Shown here: positions 22,662-28,584 of the stretch, piece after piece
How positions within the stretch are numbered: the stretch's first letter is position 1
Layout: each line of letters starts with the position of its first letter
Source of the DNA: a virus
IMG/VR virus record: IMGVR_UViG_3300035703_000275
Span: 1 to 33,849 of that record
DNA: 33,849 nt
Direction: 5' to 3' (one strand)
The notes under the pieces: model-generated
The model's database searches: none
What the model was told of the DNA's origin: nothing
The model's input: the letters and a program-made list of their open reading frames with translations, nothing else
Position numbers and translations under genes: made by a program

Positions 22662-22698
22662 AAAAAAGCGGCCCGACCGACTTTCACAGCCGGGCCGC
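22662..22698 (-). terminator. Intrinsic terminator after the HNH/AP2 gene
   Basis: On the minus strand GCGGCCCG pairs with CGGGCCGC across a 15-base loop and is followed by TTTTTT. It lies between the stop of the HNH/AP2 gene (22792) and the start of the 22632 gene. Leftward early transcripts would end here unless antitermination occurs, much like a tR1/tL1 site of lambda. Confidence 0.88.
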
Positions 22699-22791
22699 AG
22701 GTGGTGGCGCGGGTCGCTGCGCCACAAAGACGGGTTGCCCCGATCAGCCGGGCGAGGCTGACCGAGGCGCAAAAGGTCGGAGACGCGAACT

Positions 22792-23382
22792 TCACGCGCA
22801 ATCTCCAAACAAAGCCAATTCAACAGCGGCGCGAGCGGCGGCTGCCTCATGAACACTTTCAAAACGACCAATTCTGTGTTCGTGGCCATCAATCGTAATG
22901 TAGGCCAACCATGTGCGGCATCGCTTTTCGCGGCGAATGCCAGCAAAACCAGTCGTGTTGTTTATTTGAATGCGCCGATTGTGCTGATTTTGCGAAACGG
23001 ATACGCGGCGCAAATTCTGTCGGGTGTTGTTCAACCCGTTGCCGTCAACGTGGTCAATTTCCATTCCGGCCTGATGCTCAACCAACCAATGGTGCATATA
23101 TTTGCCAGCGCCAGTCTTGGCGTAAACAGCGCGGATAGTTCCGTCAGGACGCTTTGTTTCCAAGGCGCACCAAATATGGTGCCGGACTTTTTCAAGGTCG
23201 CGCACGTCGACAATGGCGTAATAACCCTTGGTCAACGCAATCCACGCCTCGTTGCCAACCACAATTGGTTCCGGCGGCCTAGTGCGCCTCACGCTGCGCA
23301 AATTTACGGGCCGGGAGACAGTGGGGTCGCTCAACCGGCCCGACCGGCGCGCAGGGTGGGAGGCGCGCGGGTTCGAGATCAT
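22792..23382 (-). CDS. HNH endonuclease with AP2-like domain
   Basis: A 196-residue protein. The middle holds 'KYMHHWLVEHQAGMEIDHVD' followed by GNGLNNTRQNLRRVS, the H...H/DH-x-N-x3-N...L pattern of an HNH nuclease. Downstream is 'NNTTGFAGIRREKRCRTWLA' with 'IGRFESVHEAAAAR', an AP2/integrase-like DNA-binding domain. Such HNH-AP2 proteins are mobile or homing-type endonucleases common in phages. The ATG overlaps the stop of the Cro-like gene (ATGA), so it is produced with Cro in the immunity region. The N-terminal 35 residues are basic and low-complexity, and a later start is possible. Confidence 0.85.
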   Translation of the reverse strand: MISNPRASHPARRSGRLSDPTVSRPVNLRSVRRTRPPEPIVVGNEAWIALTKGYYAIVDVRDLEKVRHHIWCALETKRPDGTIRAVYAKTGAGKYMHHWLVEHQAGMEIDHVDGNGLNNTRQNLRRVSVSQNQHNRRIQINNTTGFAGIRREKRCRTWLAYITIDGHEHRIGRFESVHEAAAARAAVELALFGDCA

Positions 23383-23606
23383 GCTGCGGCGTCGACCGGA
23401 TACAGGTCTGGGCGCAGGTCATGGCGCGAAATTTCAAACATCAGTTCTATCAAAAGAGCCGCGTGTCGCGACACGCGACCGGCAGCCACCCATTCCGAAA
23501 CGGCCTGCTGGGTAAACCCCAGCCTGTCGGCTAACGCGGCTTGCGTGCCGCCAGCAGCGTCGATTGCGCGCTGGAGCGCACCGAACTCGGAGGTTTGAGC
23601 TGTCAT
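23379..23606 (-). CDS. Cro-like repressor (YdaS-type HTH)
   Basis: A 75-residue protein: MTAQTSEFGALQRAIDAAGG, then TQAALADRLGFTQQAVSEWV, a clear helix-turn-helix of YdaS/Cro type (about residues 21-42), then 'VSRHAALLIELMFEISRHDL'. It is divergent from the CI-like gene with 88 bases between, the classical lysis-lysogeny switch. The frame is open far upstream to 23858, inside the CI gene, but the ATG at 23606 sits just after the promoter. No Shine-Dalgarno sequence is visible and the predicted leader is only about 5 bases. Confidence 0.85.
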   Translation of the reverse strand: MTAQTSEFGALQRAIDAAGGTQAALADRLGFTQQAVSEWVAAGRVSRHAALLIELMFEISRHDLRPDLYPVDAAA

Positions 23607-23617
23607 GGGCGCGACAA

Positions 23618-23646
23618 ATACAATTCTCTTGTCATCAAAGCAACAA
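23618..23646 (-). promoter_or_regulatory. Leftward early promoter for cro
   Basis: On the minus strand a -35 box TTGTTG (plus 23641-23646) is 17 bases from a -10 box TTGTAT (plus 23618-23623). Both boxes overlap the two ACAA-N5-TTGT operators. The expected transcript start is only about 5 bases before the cro ATG at 23606. Confidence 0.65.
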
Positions 23647-23655
23647 GAAACTTGT
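23620..23655. promoter_or_regulatory. Operator pair between cI and cro
   Basis: Two 13-bp sites with the form ACAA-N5-TTGT: ACAATTCTCTTGT (23620-23632) and ACAAGAAACTTGT (23643-23655). The second is part of a perfect 6-bp inverted repeat, AACAAG/CTTGTT. Centres are 23 bp apart, about two helical turns. The same motif recurs only at the other early promoter (24974-25008), so these are the likely CI/Cro binding sites. Confidence 0.8.
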
Positions 23656-23694
23656 TCGAGCAACGAATCGCCTTTGCCGGTATTCCTTTGACCC

Positions 23695-24366
23695 ATGGAT
23701 GATGCAGCGAAACAGGGGGCAGCGCTGGCCGCCGCACGCAAGGCGAGGGGTTGGTCGCAGTCCGCTTTAGCAGAACGTGCGCGCGCGCTTATTCCAGAAC
23801 ACGAAGAGATCAAACTTAGCCAGCAACTTATCCAGCAATTTGAATCCGGCACTACCAAAAAGGTGCCGCGCTGGGTTCGCTATCTCCGACAGGCGCTTGA
23901 AGCTGCCGATGATCGCATTGACACCTCGCCCGATCTGCCACCCGTCGATCCGTCAGTTTCCTATCTTGAAGTTGAGGTGTTGCCGACGTTTGGCGGCATG
24001 GGAGGCGGTGGCAATGGGGAAGGGGAAACGGGGCTTGCCCTATTGCCGCGCTCTTTGCTGGAGGACCAACTCCGCGGACGGCCAAAGGACTTCCTGCTAA
24101 TCGAAGTGCGCGGCGACTCAATGATACCCGAATTCTTGCATGGCGATCAGATACTTATCGATCGCCGCGACGTGAACCCGCGCCAGCCAGGCCCGTTCGC
24201 GTTGTTTGACGGAGATGGCATCGTTGTCAAGCTAGTGGAGCGCATACCCGGCCGACGCGATTACTACCGAGTATTTTCCGCCAACCCCCGTTATTCAGAG
24301 TACGAAGTGCAGGAGGAAGATGTGCGGATTCTTGGGCGGCCGGTTTGGTTTGCACGCCGGCTTTGA
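23695..24366 (+). CDS. CI-like prophage repressor with S24 peptidase domain
   Basis: A 223-residue protein. Residues about 5-60 form an XRE-type helix-turn-helix (ALAAARKARGWSQSALAERA, later 'QQLIQQFESGTTKK'). A glycine-rich linker (residues 99-112, GGMGGGGNGEGE) joins it to a LexA/S24 domain with the serine motif VRGDSM (Ser near 142) and the lysine in GIVVKLVERI (Lys near 179). It should keep the lysogen and cleave itself when RecA is activated. The exact cleavage dipeptide is not obvious; it may lie in the linker. It is divergent from cro and convergent with the zinc-ribbon gene, whose stop is 4 bases away. Confidence 0.92.
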   Translation: MDDAAKQGAALAAARKARGWSQSALAERARALIPEHEEIKLSQQLIQQFESGTTKKVPRWVRYLRQALEAADDRIDTSPDLPPVDPSVSYLEVEVLPTFGGMGGGGNGEGETGLALLPRSLLEDQLRGRPKDFLLIEVRGDSMIPEFLHGDQILIDRRDVNPRQPGPFALFDGDGIVVKLVERIPGRRDYYRVFSANPRYSEYEVQEEDVRILGRPVWFARRL

Positions 24367-24370
24367 TCGC

Positions 24371-24871
24371 TCAGTCCTTATCCCCAAAGCTGCCTGCAAA
24401 AGGCGAACCAGCTGCAATACGGGTAATGCCATCAGATGCACGTACAGATATGTAAGTATTAGGATCTGCACGGCCATCAGTTTGATCGCATGCCAAAGCT
24501 ATAGCAACACCCTGGCGTTGACCCAGACTTAGCGCGCGCCACACTCTTTCGTCTACGTTTACACCATACTTATTACTGCTAACGATTAGCCCGGTTCGGC
24601 TCAACGTGCCGATTAGTTTTCGAGCTTCACTAACATTGCACGAAGCAAAGCTTTGTGCGGCAGTGCCGTTAGTAGTATTGCCCGTGCCGGTTGTATTAGA
24701 CGAATTGCACATTGCCAACATGACGCAACCACCCACAATCCAAACCAGCATTGTGAGGTAGGGGCCAGCCTTGCTGCGACCAATCTCCTCTTCCGTAAAC
24801 TGATACCCGCAATATCGGCACACCCTAGCTGTGTTCTGAATTTTCTCGGCACACGATGAGCATCGCTTCAT
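24371..24871 (-). CDS. Zinc-ribbon membrane protein, probable lysogenic cargo gene
   Basis: A 166-residue protein. The N-terminus is a four-Cys zinc ribbon, MKRCSSCAEKIQNTARVCRY with CGYQF next (CxxC ... CxxC). A single membrane segment (about 38-55, YLTMLVWIVGGCVMLAMC) follows, then an N/T/G-rich linker and a C-terminal domain of about 95 residues with 'SFASCNVSEARKLIGTLSRT' and a second Cys. The layout (cytoplasmic zinc ribbon, one helix, external domain) is common in proteins of unknown function. It lies alone on the minus strand between the repressor and the early operon, a typical place for genes expressed in the prophage. Superinfection exclusion is possible but unproven. No clear promoter seen. 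Confidence 0.8.
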   Translation of the reverse strand: MKRCSSCAEKIQNTARVCRYCGYQFTEEEIGRSKAGPYLTMLVWIVGGCVMLAMCNSSNTTGTGNTTNGTAAQSFASCNVSEARKLIGTLSRTGLIVSSNKYGVNVDERVWRALSLGQRQGVAIALACDQTDGRADPNTYISVRASDGITRIAAGSPFAGSFGDKD

Positions 24872-24973
24872 TTTTACCGGCCTCCCCGTTCACCCCAGCA
24901 ATCTATCGCGCGCGGCAGATTCTTACCAGTCGGCCAGTTGTCGCCCAGGCAAGCGCCCCCTTGTGAAGTTTAC

Positions 24974-25008
24974 ACAAAAAACTTGTTGACACATAACAAG
25001 ACTCTTGT
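24974..25008. promoter_or_regulatory. Operator pair at the rightward early promoter
   Basis: Two 13-bp sites ACAAAAAACTTGT (24974-24986) and ACAAGACTCTTGT (24996-25008) share ACAA-N5-TTGT with the sites between cI and cro. Centres are 22 bp apart. They flank and overlap the -35 and -10 boxes of the early promoter, so binding would block it. Confidence 0.8.
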
Positions 25009-25013
25009 ATTTT
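24986..25013 (+). promoter_or_regulatory. Rightward early promoter
   Basis: A consensus -35 TTGACA (24986-24991) and a -10 TATTTT (25008-25013) are separated by 16 bases. The expected start is about 30 bases before the ATG at 25050. AGGGAG (25038-25043) provides the ribosome binding site. This promoter should drive the operon that runs to the integrase. Confidence 0.75.
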
Positions 25014-25049
25014 TTCCCGTCGCCGCACGTTGCGGTGAGGGAGACGACG

Positions 25050-25376
25050 ATGCAACACCTTACAGCCCGCAATGGCCGCAGCGAGTGGGTCAGCGACGGC
25101 GAAGCCAGCGACCAAGCCATTGACGCCGCTCTCTTGAGCGAATTGGCCCGCCGCATCGGCATGGATTGGCACGAAGCCGACGCCGAGCTTCAGAACCACG
25201 CCCCAGATGACGCCGAAGCTGAAGCCGCCGCTGATCAGGCGCGGGCCTGCACCGACAACGATATTGTCCGCGAACTGCTGCGCATGATGGCCGCCCGTCG
25301 CGCTGAGATGGTGCGGTTTCAGGCAGCCCGGCTCATGCACATGACGGCCCGCGACCTAATGGAGCCGGCCAAGTGA
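25050..25376 (+). CDS. Hypothetical acidic early protein
   Basis: A 108-residue protein from ATG 25050: MQHLTARNGRSEWVSDGEAS, with an acidic alanine-rich middle (HAPDDAEAEAAADQAR) and a helical end (LRMMAARRAEMVRFQAARLM). AGGGAG six bases upstream decides this start; the frame is open upstream but runs through the promoter. It is the first gene of the rightward operon and so would be among the first proteins made on infection. Small acidic early proteins are sometimes host-takeover or anti-defence factors. I do not recognise this one. Confidence 0.75.
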   Translation: MQHLTARNGRSEWVSDGEASDQAIDAALLSELARRIGMDWHEADAELQNHAPDDAEAEAAADQARACTDNDIVRELLRMMAARRAEMVRFQAARLMHMTARDLMEPAK

Positions 25377-25555
25377 GCGCCGCCGCCCCGCCCGCCGTGA
25401 CGCTTCGAGACGCTTTTGCAGCCGTCGCATTGATTGGTGTGCTGCCGGCGTTTGCAGACGATCTTCGGCACGGTGATGAAGCGGTTGTCGCTAACATGGC
25501 GTTCGATATTGCCGACGCGATGCTGGCGAAGCGCGACCAGGATGACGGCCAATGA
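25373..25555 (+). CDS. Small conserved-type phage early protein
   Basis: A 60-residue protein from a GTG start overlapping the previous stop (GTGA). It contains 'VTLRDAFAAVALIGVLPAFA' and ends 'VANMAFDIADAMLAKRDQDD'. The pattern 'lRD.FA..al.gll ... a..Ay.iADaMl..R' recurs in small proteins of early operons in many phages and prophages near recombination genes. The function is unknown. The hydrophobic stretch is short and probably not a membrane segment. It is coupled on both sides. Confidence 0.75.
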   Translation: MSAAAPPAVTLRDAFAAVALIGVLPAFADDLRHGDEAVVANMAFDIADAMLAKRDQDDGQ

Positions 25556-25755
25556 CCGGCACCCGCGCAAGGCCGTGGCTGCCGGCCATCAACCAGCACG
25601 AGGCCAACAGCCGCGCCGCGCTGATCGACCCGCGCCCCGAACCGGGCTTCTGGCCGACGCTGGCCGCCGCGATCCGCACACACCCGCGCACATGGCGCGT
25701 GGCCGTTACACTCACTGCTGGCGTGTTGCTGGCACAGATTGGGAGCATGATCTGA
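25552..25755 (+). CDS. Small single-pass membrane protein
   Basis: A 67-residue protein: MTGTRARPWLPAINQHEANS, a proline-rich middle, and a C-terminal hydrophobic segment 'WRVAVTLTAGVLLAQIGSMI' that may span the membrane. The ATG overlaps the previous stop (ATGA) and its stop overlaps the next ATG (TGATG). No family recognised. It is one of two tiny membrane proteins in this early operon. Confidence 0.65.
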   Translation: MTGTRARPWLPAINQHEANSRAALIDPRPEPGFWPTLAAAIRTHPRTWRVAVTLTAGVLLAQIGSMI

Positions 25756-26426
25756 TGGATATGAGCGACAACATTGCCGATCTGGCTGCCGCGCTGGCAA
25801 AGGCGCAGGCCGATCTAGAAGGCGCTGCAAAGAAGTCCAACAACCCCGCGTTCCGCACCAAGTATGCAGACTTGGGCGCGGTTTGGGATGCCTGGCAGGA
25901 AGTCGGCCCCAAGAACGGGCTGTCTGTGGTGCAGTTCCCCACTGACATGGCCGATCCCAAAATGGTCGGCATGACCACGATGCTGCTGCACACCAGCGGC
26001 CAGTGGATGCGCGGCGTGTTCTCGCTGCCCGCTGGCAAGCAGGACGCCCACGGCTATGGATCCGCAGTTACATATCTGCGCCGCTTCTCGCTGTCCGCCG
26101 TGGTGGGAGTTTGTCCCGTGGACGATGATGGCATCGCTGCCGCCAAAGTTGCGACGCGCCAAGCCCCTGCTAACGAAGCCGCGCAGGCAGACGACCTCGC
26201 ACAAGCGCCGAACGTTCGCGCCAAGATGACGGCAGATCAGTGGCTTGACGACCAGAACAAGCGCCTCGATGCCATGCTCAAGGCCGCTGACATTGACGGC
26301 ATCCACAACTGGCCCGCCGCCGAAGCAAAGGCCTTGGCCAAGCTAAAAGACACCAACCCGGAAGCTCACGCCAAGGCGCTGCGCATCCATGCAAATGCCC
26401 TGTCCGCCATCCGCGCGGCAGGCTGA
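25755..26426 (+). CDS. ERF-family single-strand annealing recombinase
   Basis: A 223-residue protein: MDMSDNIADLAAALAKAQAD, then 'SNNPAFRTKYADLGAVWDAW', 'GLSVVQFPTDM', and 'DAHGYGSAVTYLRRFSLSAV'. The last segment is the conserved G-x4-T-Y-x-RR-x2-L motif of ERF proteins. These anneal complementary single strands during phage recombination and genome circularisation. The C-terminal 80 residues are helical and variable, as in the family. Pairing with SSB directly downstream is a standard arrangement. Confidence 0.92.
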   Translation: MDMSDNIADLAAALAKAQADLEGAAKKSNNPAFRTKYADLGAVWDAWQEVGPKNGLSVVQFPTDMADPKMVGMTTMLLHTSGQWMRGVFSLPAGKQDAHGYGSAVTYLRRFSLSAVVGVCPVDDDGIAAAKVATRQAPANEAAQADDLAQAPNVRAKMTADQWLDDQNKRLDAMLKAADIDGIHNWPAAEAKALAKLKDTNPEAHAKALRIHANALSAIRAAG

Positions 26427-26440
26427 GAGAGGAACGACAC

Positions 26441-26821
26441 ATGCAGTTCATCACCATCGCCGGCAATGTCGGCAAAGACGCCGCCACCAAGGACGTGAAC
26501 GGCAACAGCGTGACCGAGTGGAGCGTGGCCGTCAGCAATGGCCGTGACAACGCCAGCACCTGGTTCAAGTGCAGCATGTGGGGTGCGCGTGGCGGCAAGG
26601 TCGCCGGCTATATCCGCAAGGGCGACAAGATCACCGTCGCGGGCCGGCTCACCGTTGGCGTGTATGACGGCAAGCCCGACTGCAAGATCGACGTGTCTGA
26701 GGTGACCCTTCAAGGCGGCAAGCAGGATGTGCCGGGCCGGTCGTACCAGGATGAAGGCGATAGCCGACCGCGTGGCGCTGCGCCCACCCGCGACGATCTT
26801 GACGACGATGTTCCGTTTTGA
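26441..26821 (+). CDS. ssb: Single-stranded DNA-binding protein (SSB)
   Basis: A 126-residue OB-fold protein: MQFITIAGNVGKDAATKDVN, with 'VTEWSVAVSNGRD', 'TWFKCSMWGARGGKVAGYIR', 'KGDKITVAGRLTVGVYDGKP'. It ends in the acidic tip DDLDDDVPF, the docking tail for partner proteins in bacterial SSBs. It coats single strands for the ERF protein and the replication machinery. GAGAGGAACG lies upstream of the ATG. Length is short but normal for phage SSB. Confidence 0.95.
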   Translation: MQFITIAGNVGKDAATKDVNGNSVTEWSVAVSNGRDNASTWFKCSMWGARGGKVAGYIRKGDKITVAGRLTVGVYDGKPDCKIDVSEVTLQGGKQDVPGRSYQDEGDSRPRGAAPTRDDLDDDVPF

Positions 26822-26859
26822 GCGCCACACAGTTTGAAGCGCGGCAATAACGCCAGCGC

Positions 26860-26902
26860 GCCGGGGTGGGCCTTACGTCTTCCCCTATTCGCCCACCCCG
26901 GC
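26860..26902 (+). other. Perfect 12-bp inverted repeat between ssb and the next gene
   Basis: GCCGGGGTGGGC (26860-26871) and GCCCACCCCGGC (26891-26902) form a perfect 12-bp stem with a 19-base pyrimidine-rich loop. No T-run follows, so it is not a standard intrinsic terminator. It ends 17 bases before the next ATG. It could act as an RNA stability or processing element, as an attenuator, or as a protein binding site. Confidence 0.7.
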
Positions 26903-26919
26903 ACTAACAGGACAAACCC

Positions 26920-27633
26920 ATGAACGCCCCCGCCATGATTGGCCATAACAGCAGCCCCTACATTGCCGCCCGAGACACGATTGCGGACGCAGTAGGCGAG
27001 GCGCGTGAATGGCTGGACGGCAAGCCCGTCGCTGACAAAGATCAAGCCGATGGCTTGGCGCATCTGCTGGACATGCTGCGCAAGGCCCACAGGGCCGCCG
27101 ATGACGCGCGCAAGATCGAGGCCAAGCCGTTTGATGACGGCAAGGCCGAGGTGCAGTCCAGGTATAAGCCGATCTTGACTGACGCAGAGCGCGCGATTGA
27201 AGCTGTGAAGATGACGCTGGTAAAGTGGCAGGCCGCCGAACAGCGCCGCGCCAACGAAGCCGCCCGCATTGCCCGCGAAGCCGCCGAACGTGCGCAGCGC
27301 GAGGCAGAAGAAGCCCGCCGCGCCGCCGATCTGGCCAACCTGGCCGAACGTGAAGCCGCAGACCGAAAGCTGGCAGAGGCCGAACGATTGGCAAAGGCCG
27401 CCGACAAGGCCGAGGCAGCCCCTGTAGGCGCGAAAGGCGCTTATGCCGCCCGTCGCACTGCATTGGTAACAATCCACTTTGCGGCGTCCCTGAATGACCC
27501 TGCCGCCGCCCTCAAGTGGTGCAAGGAGCATCAGCCGCATTTCCTCAAGGTGGCCGTGCTGGACATGATTGCAAAAGGCCGCTGGCAGAACGTTCCCGGC
27601 GTGACCTACGAAACGCGCGAGACGGTGCGCTGA
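26920..27633 (+). CDS. Hypothetical coiled-coil early protein
   Basis: A 237-residue protein: MNAPAMIGHNSSPYIAARDT, then 'AHRAADDARKIEAKPFDDGK' and a long alanine/arginine/glutamate coiled coil at about residues 107-167 (ARIAREAAERAQREAEEARR). The C-terminal domain (about 172-237) has 'YAARRTALVTIHFAASLNDP' and 'ALKWCKEHQPHFLKVAVLDM'. Proteins of this layout, opening with 'igHNs', are common in early regions of alphaproteobacterial phages and have no assigned role. The C-terminal part resembles the ends of phage proteins found beside ERF/SSB. It may bridge recombination factors. This is an inference. Confidence 0.8.
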   Translation: MNAPAMIGHNSSPYIAARDTIADAVGEAREWLDGKPVADKDQADGLAHLLDMLRKAHRAADDARKIEAKPFDDGKAEVQSRYKPILTDAERAIEAVKMTLVKWQAAEQRRANEAARIAREAAERAQREAEEARRAADLANLAEREAADRKLAEAERLAKAADKAEAAPVGAKGAYAARRTALVTIHFAASLNDPAAALKWCKEHQPHFLKVAVLDMIAKGRWQNVPGVTYETRETVR

Positions 27634-27995
27634 TGCTTGCACGTCGCCACAAAAACAGCGGACGCCAGAATATTGGCAGGCGCTTTGCTTCCCACCGGCA
27701 ATGGCTGCGCGGACACGTTTGCGCCGTCGCTGGTGATGCTTGCGGCGGTGACATTGAGTGCGCCCACGTTGAAGGCAGCGGCACGGGCGGCATGGGCATG
27801 AAGGCGGACGATTGGGCGACCATTCCGCTGTGCCAATACCACCATGCAGAACGCCACCGGATTGGCTGGCGCACGTTTGATGCACGTCACCGCCTGGACG
27901 CACTGGCACTGGCCAAGGAACTCGCCGCCAGATCGCCGCACATTCAACGGGCAGCGCGTGAGGCTGGTTACATTGTGGACGAGGTGGACGCATGA
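27633..27995 (+). CDS. HNH-like / DUF968-type putative nuclease
   Basis: A 120-residue basic protein from ATG 27633 (TGATG overlap with the previous stop): MLARRHKNSGRQNIGRRFAS. It has CAVAGDACGGDIECAHVEGS followed by 'GTGGMGMKADDWATIPLCQY' and HHAERHRIGW. The Cys pairs, the 'C-H' and the final 'C-x2-HH' fit the zinc-dependent HNH fold of DUF968-type and related phage nucleases, often in ninB/rusA-type recombination blocks. It probably processes recombination intermediates. Starts further upstream in this frame lie inside the coiled-coil gene and are unlikely. Confidence 0.8.
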   Translation: MLARRHKNSGRQNIGRRFASHRQWLRGHVCAVAGDACGGDIECAHVEGSGTGGMGMKADDWATIPLCQYHHAERHRIGWRTFDARHRLDALALAKELAARSPHIQRAAREAGYIVDEVDA

Positions 27996-28441
27996 ACGAC
28001 AAGCCGCCCCTGATATTCACCGCCAAGCTGGGGATGCTTGCCCCGGTCAACGCTGCCGCCCGCGCTGCTGTTGCCGCCTGTGTTGGCGATGTGACCGTGA
28101 CCATCAAGCGCGCCACGAAGAACCAGCGCCGCCGCAGCCTCTATTGGATTGTGGCCGATCTGGTGGCGGGCATTATGAACGATTTGCATGACCTGGATAT
28201 TACCGACGCCGAATTGCACGACCAGACGCGCGAACGGCTTGGGTTGGTGACGCGCATCACCCTGCCATCGGGTGCCGTCATCAAGCGCCTGCACAGCACC
28301 AGTGACGCCGCGATGCAGGAGCCGGAACGCGCCGCATACACAACGAAAGCGTTTGCCCTGTGGGCGCGGTGGACGGGCGTACCCGTTGAAACGCTGACCG
28401 CAGAAGGCCGCAAGATCGAGGAAGGACGAAACGCAGCATGA
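27992..28441 (+). CDS. Putative recombination protein (NinB/DUF1367-like impression)
   Basis: A 149-residue protein: MNDKPPLIFTAKLGMLAPVN, then 'VTVTIKRATKNQRRRSLYWI' and 'LHDQTRERLGLVTRITLPSG'. The 'K..rt..Q.r.yw.ll.di' style segment is reminiscent of the NinB/Orf and DUF1367 families, which assist recombination in lambdoid phages, but the match is only by pattern. The ATG overlaps the previous stop (ATGA). The C-terminus is basic and charged (TLTAEGRKIEEGRNAA). Neighbours (HNH-like, ParB-like, SSB, ERF) agree with a DNA-metabolism role. Confidence 0.65.
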   Translation: MNDKPPLIFTAKLGMLAPVNAAARAAVAACVGDVTVTIKRATKNQRRRSLYWIVADLVAGIMNDLHDLDITDAELHDQTRERLGLVTRITLPSGAVIKRLHSTSDAAMQEPERAAYTTKAFALWARWTGVPVETLTAEGRKIEEGRNAA

Positions 28442-28584
28442 CCACGCCCATCCACCACATCACCCGCCGCCCCCATGAAGAGCCGCCCATCCGCGACGAC
28501 AGCGGCTTGTGGCTAGGCTGGGCGCTGCTGCTGTGTGCGGTTGTGCTGCCGGTGGGCGTGGCTGTGCTTTGGGGGGTGATGTGA
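28438..28584 (+). CDS. Small single-pass membrane protein, 48 residues
   Basis: This short frame begins at ATG 28438 within the previous stop (ATGA) and ends at 28584, where the next gene starts (TGATG). It encodes MTTPIHHITRRPHEEPPIRD followed by a C-terminal hydrophobic segment 'WLGWALLLCAVVLPVGVAVL'. This gives a charged, probably cytoplasmic N-terminus and one membrane helix. No family known. The double overlap supports it as a gene. Confidence 0.7.
   Translation: MTTPIHHITRRPHEEPPIRDDSGLWLGWALLLCAVVLPVGVAVLWGVM

Noticed and set aside
22647-22946. Minus-strand open frame of 99 codons between the HNH/AP2 gene and the next gene
   Set aside because: It is out of frame within the HNH/AP2 gene and runs across the terminator stem. 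No domain is seen.
24903-25340. Minus-strand open frame of 145 codons across the early promoter
   Set aside because: It covers the operator-promoter region and the antisense of the first early gene. It has no ribosome binding site and no recognisable domain.
26710-28116. Long minus-strand open frame of 468 codons opposite the early operon
   Set aside because: It runs antisense through ssb, the coiled-coil gene and the HNH-like gene, all with recognisable domains. Its own product is Cys/His/Arg-rich noise.
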